Positions 59,634-64,000 of a stretch of 64,000 nucleotides of DNA are shown in pieces. The notes beneath the pieces are model-generated. The model saw only the letters and a program-made list of their open reading frames with translations, was not told the origin of the DNA and made no database searches. This stretch comes from Prorocentrum cordatum (lineage: Eukaryota; Sar; Dinophyceae; Prorocentrales; Prorocentraceae). Position numbers and translations under genes: made by a program. The stretch spans positions 326,957-390,956 of the forward strand of contig CAUYUJ010014597.1 in NCBI GenBank assembly GCA_963575745.1. Direction: 5' to 3'. Numbering within the stretch: the stretch's first letter is position 1; each line of letters opens with the position of its first letter.

Positions 59634-61877
59634 AAAGGGTACCCCATCCAGCCACGCGAACATGCCGCATACCTGGGGGCCGACCTCAGCTGCGGCACCA
59701 GGCAGGCGCGCGCTACCACCACCCAACGACGTCTACGGCACCGCAACATGCATGTCAAGATCGTCAGGGTAGCCCGAGTCACCAAGCGATATCACGTTAC
59801 ATCCCGTCTGGCGATCCAGGGCGGGCTCGCAGCAGCCAACTATGCCCACCAACTCTACGGCACATTTGGGACGGCCATGACTACTTGCAGACGGCGTCTG
59901 GGAGACGCGGTCGGACCACGGCTCCGAGGACGGTGTTTGACCACTCTTCTCGATCTCAAGGCTGCAGAATGGGACCCAGCACGAAAATTGCCGCGTGAAT
60001 CCGTCGTTGCCTGGCTTACAGCGTGGACTTCCAACCAGCAGCTCCACCATGCCATCAACAGCACGTGGGCAAAGATCGTCGAGCATTTCAAGCGCATCCC
60101 AGCAGCTCAGCGTGTCCGACACATACGTGGCCAACAAGCCACCATCATCCACTACCTCATGCAGATGCGGTGGGACCCATCACGACCGACTCAATGGCGC
60201 ATGCCTCAGACAGCAGGTCTCAGCGGGGACTCATGGGTGATTGACGTCACTGAGCTCCCAGGTTTCCCCGACGCCGACATTCCACATCAGCTCCTACTTG
60301 ACGTCGACGCCAGCATCTGCCACCAACTGTGGACTTGTGCGAGCAAGCACCATGGAGGCGAGGGCCTACAGCATGGTGTGGACAACAGGTCCTACCGCAA
60401 GCTGCTTACCTACTTAGAGCGCATGCCACAAGGAGTAAGGTTGGCCAATTTGATGCTCACCATCGCTACGGGCGCCATGTGGACACGACAGCGAGTATTT
60501 CAGGAGACAAAGACGCCAGACGTTGACGCCAAGTGCCCCAGGTGCAGCCGGGCCAATGAGGATGACTTCCACCGCGCCTGGGAATGCGAAGGCAATCAGG
60601 ACAATCCCATCCTTCGAGGCACCAGCTACTTACTTCCAGAGGCCTACGCCCAGCGGGACATGTACGAATGTTTCTGGACTAGGGGACTAATGCCAGCAGC
60701 ATGGACGGCAGTACCACAACCGCCACAACATGAACAGTGGTCCTGCCATGGTTTCGAGCATTTCTTCCCACAGTGTCTACGAGTCCACGCTGATACGACA
60801 CTTTACGCTTTCGGTGATGCAAGCGGCGGCCAGGACACCAACAACCCACAGCTTCGGAGGGTGGGTGTCGGAGCTGCCATATTTTCCAGCCTCGAGGACA
60901 ACAGCGTGGAGATGAGTGCTGCTTTCTGGGGGCCGTTACCTGGTCCTCATCAGACGGTGCCCAGAGGCGAGCTCCTCGCTCTCGTCGCGACGGTGGAGGC
61001 TACAGACCAGGACCTCGTCTTTTTAACCGACAACGAAGCCTGTAACATCAATTTCCATCACGGCAAGGCCCAGGAACCTACTGGCAGCGACGCTGACCTC
61101 TGGTTGAGATTGAAGAAGGCGACAGCGCAGCGTACTGGGACGATCACAATTATCTGGGTACCTTCTCACGCCGAACCACAGGACATCATCCAAGGGGGGA
61201 TTGCTTCGTCTTTGGCGGTGGGCAATCGTGTTGCAGACACTCTTGCTGGTATTGCCGCCAGTGAGGCACGGGTTTTACCTGAACACCGCCAGCGGGTAGC
61301 GCTGGCTGAACAAAAAGCTTTTCAGGTCCGCATGAGGTTACTTCGCACAGCGCTCGACACCCTCGAGGCCCAGAGGCAGGAGTTTCAGTGTCAGAGGGAG
61401 CAACGCCCTAAGAGGCAGGCGGCTAAGGCAGACCGACCGCCTGCCCCTCGTTCTTGTGCTCTCTTTGGGTCCCAGCACTCTGTCGACCCCACTGGCTCCC
61501 AATGTACTAGGTGCTTTTGTTCCTCCAGCAAAGCTTCGAGGTCTCGTTGGCTCCTTTTGGATTGTTTTGAGTTTCTTAACATAGACGGCACTTATAAGGA
61601 GGCCCCTCAGGGGAAGTCGGTCCATGTCGCGGGGGGGTTCGTGCACAGTAGCCACCGTTCTCGGTTCCACGCTCAGCTGAATTTGTGGTTCTGTGTCAGG
61701 TGTGGAGCTTACGCTCAGTTGGTTCTCGGGAAACTCGGGGAACCCTGCGGTAGGCTCACCCCCTCGGGGCAGGAATACCTCAAGCGTATGTCCAAGGGGC
61801 TCTGGCCGAAGGCCCTCAGTCGAGCTGAGAAGGCCACCAGAGCTCACAACACCCCGAGTGGGGTGGCGGAGGTCTAA
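59634..61877 (+). CDS. LINE ORF2: RT thumb, zinc knuckle, RNase H, zinc module (element 2)
   Basis: This continues ORF2 after the single-base slip, beginning KGYPIQPREHAAYLGADL (element 1: LQAAYLGVDV). It includes HQLYGTFGTAM, RRRLG and RGRCLTTLLDL, as in element 1. The C-x2-C-x8-H-x4-C knuckle starts at 60534. RNase H: FGDASGG (Asp), PRGELLAL (Glu), FLTDNEA (Asp), WVPSHAE (His) and NRVADTLAG (Asp), all present. The C-terminal zinc module has CTRCF (about 61503), HVAGGFVHSSHR, LWFCVRCGAYA (about 61683), LGEPCGR, YLKRMSKGLWPKALSRAEKA. Stop TAA at 61875. Confidence 0.85.
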   Translation, partial: KGYPIQPREHAAYLGADLSCGTRQARATTTQRRLRHRNMHVKIVRVARVTKRYHVTSRLAIQGGLAAANYAHQLYGTFGTAMTTCRRRLGDAVGPRLRGRCLTTLLDLKAAEWDPARKLPRESVVAWLTAWTSNQQLHHAINSTWAKIVEHFKRIPAAQRVRHIRGQQATIIHYLMQMRWDPSRPTQWRMPQTAGLSGDSWVIDVTELPGFPDADIPHQLLLDVDASICHQLWTCASKHHGGEGLQHGVDNRSYRKLLTYLERMPQGVRLANLMLTIATGAMWTRQRVFQETKTPDVDAKCPRCSRANEDDFHRAWECEGNQDNPILRGTSYLLPEAYAQRDMYECFWTRGLMPAAWTAVPQPPQHEQWSCHGFEHFFPQCLRVHADTTLYAFGDASGGQDTNNPQLRRVGVGAAIFSSLEDNSVEMSAAFWGPLPGPHQTVPRGELLALVATVEATDQDLVFLTDNEACNINFHHGKAQEPTGSDADLWLRLKKATAQRTGTITIIWVPSHAEPQDIIQGGIASSLAVGNRVADTLAGIAASEARVLPEHRQRVALAEQKAFQVRMRLLRTALDTLEAQRQEFQCQREQRPKRQAAKADRPPAPRSCALFGSQHSVDPTGSQCTRCFCSSSKASRSRWLLLDCFEFLNIDGTYKEAPQGKSVHVAGGFVHSSHRSRFHAQLNLWFCVRCGAYAQLVLGKLGEPCGRLTPSGQEYLKRMSKGLWPKALSRAEKATRAHNTPSGVAEV

Positions 61878-61918
61878 TTATCCACATCGCTACGCGATCA
61901 GGCAGAGACTCCAAAGAC

Positions 61919-62066
61919 TCCTCCTCCTCCTCCTCCTCCTCCTCCTCCTCCGACTCCTCCTCCACCTCTTCCTCCTCCTTTCTCCTTCCCCATCCTCCTC
62001 CTCCTCCTCCTTCTCCTCCTTCTCCTCCTCCTCCTCCTTCCCCTCCTCCTCCCCCTCCCCCCTCCT
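61919..62066 (+). repeat. CTC microsatellite, 3' flank of element 2
   Basis: CTC/CTT run starting directly after CAGAGACTCCAAAGA. Confidence 0.9.
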
Positions 62067-62448
62067 TCCTCGGGGACGGGTCTCCGCCGCGGGCCGCTAT
62101 CTCTGAAAGGGCCCCCCTGGCCCACGAGCGGGGCCTAAAAGCCAAGGCCCGGAGCCTGCCTTCACGGGCCTGCTTAGGAGGGAAGCTGAGCAGTGAGACG
62201 AATCGGCATTGCTCATCCTCTCCCCCCTCCTCTTCGTCCTCCCCCTCTCACTCCTACTCCTCTTACTCCTCCTCTCCTTCCTCCTCCTCCTCCTCCTCTT
62301 CCTCCTCCCTCCCCCCTCCCTTTCCCCTCCCCCCCTCCCCTCCCCCTCCTCCTCCTCCCTCCTCCTCCTCCTCCTCCTCCTACCTCTTCCTCCCCCTCCT
62401 CCTCCTCCTCCTCCTCCTATCTCCTCCTCCTCCTCCTCCTCCCCTCAG

Positions 62449-62484
<36 letters not shown>

Positions 62485-62569
62485 CTTTCTCCTCCTTTTT
62501 TTTTCCTCCTCCTCCTCGTTCTCCTCCTCCTCCTCCTCCTCCTCTTCATCACCATCCGATTATTATGAA
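62067..62569 (+). repeat. Short spacer then CTC and CAT microsatellites
   Basis: About 150 bp of ordinary sequence (62067-62215), then CTC/CCT runs to about 62545 interrupted by CAT (62448-62480). Confidence 0.85.
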
Positions 62570-62880
62570 TATCGCCCGTATTCGCAGTCTTGTTAGTAGT
62601 AGCCGTACCATTCGTACGGTTATCATCATTCGTATCAGTAACAATATCATTCTTATGGTGCTTCCGATTCGTAGTAGTATTAGTAGCACGTGTAATCTTA
62701 TTCATGGTATTACTATACGTATTATGTTTGGTATACGTCGTTGTATTCGTATGCTCCTCCTTCTTCATATTACTATACTTCTTATCCGTCTTGTCATTTG
62801 GAGTCCTTCAATTCTCCGTAGTTATAGTATTACTCTTTCTTCGGAGTATTACCCGTACCCTGTTTATGATTATGTTTCCT
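62570..62880. repeat. AT-rich island of degenerate ATTCGTAGTA words
   Basis: About 310 bp of conspicuously AT-rich sequence with TATTCGTA, GTATTAC and TACGTATTA words, reading as Asn/Thr-rich on minus. Probably a decayed trinucleotide repeat. No gene. Confidence 0.6.
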
Positions 62881-64000
62881 CCTCCTCCGCATCCCTCCCC
62901 TCCTCCTCCGCATCCCCTTCCTGCTCCTCCTCCTCCTCCACCTGCGCCTCCTCCTCCTCCAACGCCTCCTCCCTCCTCCTCCCTCCTCCTCCTCGCTCTC
63001 CTTCTCCTCCCCCTCCTCCTCCTCCTCCTCCTCATCCTCTGCCTCCCCGTCCTCTGTTTCTTTGTTGTTGTTGTCACGTGTTTCTTCTTATGTCGCGTAT
63101 TCCTCTGCCTCTTCCTCCTCGTCCTCCTCATCCTGCGCCGCTGTCCCCTCGTCCTCGTCATTATCATCCGCATTATCGCCACCATCATCATCATCATCAG
63201 CATCAACACCATCAGCCAAGTCATCATCATCATCAGCACCACCATAAGTACCATCGCCATCACCATCACCACAATCACCATATCCATCACCAGCATCAGC
63301 ACCGACACGAGCAACAACATCAACATCATCATCATCATCAGCATCAACAGCATCGCCATCGTCATCATCATGATCATCACCAGCATCATCATCATCCATC
63401 TCCTCGCTTTCCTCCCTCTCCTCCCGATCCTTCTCCCTCGCCTCCTCCCTCTCCTCATCCATCGCCTCATCCCTCTCCTCTTCCTCCTCCTCCCCCTCCT
63501 CCTCATACTCCATCTCCTCGTCCTCCCTCTCCCCCTCCTCCTCCTCCTCCTCATCAGCAGCATCATCATCATCATCCTCCTCCCCATCATCATCAACATC
63601 CTCCGCCTCCTCCTACGCGGCGCGATGATCGACCATGTCGTGATTCGCTGCCGTTCCGTGGTCGGCTGGTGGAACGGCGTCTTCTTCGGCGGCGACGCCT
63701 GCTTCGTCGGCGGCAAGTTCGCCTACGTCGACGCGCCCCTGGCCCTCTTCCTCTGCGAGTGGGTCTTCTTCCACACTTGCTTCGCCCTTGCCCTCTCCGC
63801 CTTCGCGGCGCGAGGGCGCCACGCTGTCGCTCGTCGGTCGCGCCCGCGGCCGCCCGGGAGACACGCGTGAGGCGCTGCGCTCTTCCTCGTCGTCCTCCTC
63901 CTCCGCCACTTCCTCCTCCTCTTCCGCTTCATTGTCCTCCTCCTCCTCCTCCTCCGCCTCCGTCTCCTCCCCCTTCTCTTCCTCCTCCTCCTCCTCCTCC
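62881..64000. repeat. CTC, CAT and mixed microsatellites to the window end
   Basis: CTC (about 62880-63055), CTC/CAT (about 63100-63612) and CTC (about 63885-64000). The non-repetitive stretch 63615-63880 has open frames on both strands but no recognised domain. The long frames are artefacts. Confidence 0.85.

Larger units (their letters stand above)
55091..61918 (+). mobile_element. LINE element 2 (same family as element 1)
   Basis: About 6.8 kb between CTC tracts. Same plan as element 1: pseudoknot leader, zinc/coiled-coil ORF1, TGA-CTAG, endonuclease, W-V-D-D RT, zinc knuckle, RNase H and C-terminal zinc module. Lesions are two compensating frameshifts in ORF1 (about 55465 and 55840-55885), one extra A at 59633-59636 in ORF2 and a His-to-Arg change in the endonuclease. 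The 3' UTR is about 41 bases. Confidence 0.88.

Noticed and set aside
63613-63909. Open frames on both strands in non-repetitive sequence near the window end
   Set aside because: No domain is recognised, and both strands are equally open because of high GC content. Kept as unidentified sequence.

Overview
No host gene can be supported anywhere in these 64 kb. The window looks like nuclear DNA of a dinoflagellate (inferred, not proven): it is GC-rich, dominated by simple repeats, satellites and fossils, and its only intact-looking coding sequence belongs to non-LTR (LINE) retrotransposons with an EEP endonuclease, a reverse transcriptase, a C-x2-C-x8-H-x4-C zinc knuckle and an RNase H. There is one 100-base assembly gap (18654-18753).

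Layout. 1-4600: low-complexity GTTG-rich DNA, short dispersed repeats, a foldback element, and CTC/GGA and CAT microsatellites. About 4600-9627: a decayed LINE on the minus strand. 9.7-14.2 kb: small repeat arrays, a short copy of a composite satellite repeat, and a polypyrimidine tract. 15.2-16.4 kb: a plus-strand RT fossil of another LINE family. 18846-26978: LINE element 1. 27-29.2 kb: microsatellites and an inverted minisatellite. 29283-31930: a fossil related to element 3. 34.2-41.3 kb: satellite DNA, mainly three copies of a composite repeat with 77-bp internal monomers, plus minisatellites. 41.3-47.2 kb: dispersed repeats and a second foldback. 47280-48221: a very long CTC tract. 48222-55045: LINE element 3. 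55091-61918: LINE element 2. 61.9-64 kb: microsatellites.

Elements 1, 2 and 3 are each about 6.7-6.8 kb once a 1.4-kb insertion in element 1 is discounted. Each starts directly after a CTC trinucleotide tract and ends directly before one, always with CTC on the element's own sense strand. Elements 3 and 2 lie head to tail with only about 45 bp of CTC between them. Two LINE fossils have the same 5' context. This points to LINEs that target (CTC)n microsatellites.

Elements 1 and 2 form one family. Their ORF1 protein has a C-x2-C-x2-CEYND...CP-x-C signature and a coiled coil. ORF1 ends at TGA followed by CTAG, and the endonuclease-RT-RNase H frame continues in the same frame with no ATG at its start. 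TGA-CTAG is the classic stop-readthrough context, so a fused ORF1-ORF2 product is predicted. Both 5' UTRs can fold into the same pseudoknot, with compensating base changes. Element 3 is a different family: its ORF1 has a partial RanBP2-like zinc finger, ORF2 overlaps ORF1 in another frame, and a slipped C11 run cuts off its C-terminal zinc module. None of the three elements is fully intact: each carries frameshifts, nonsense codons or an insertion, some of them in homopolymers.
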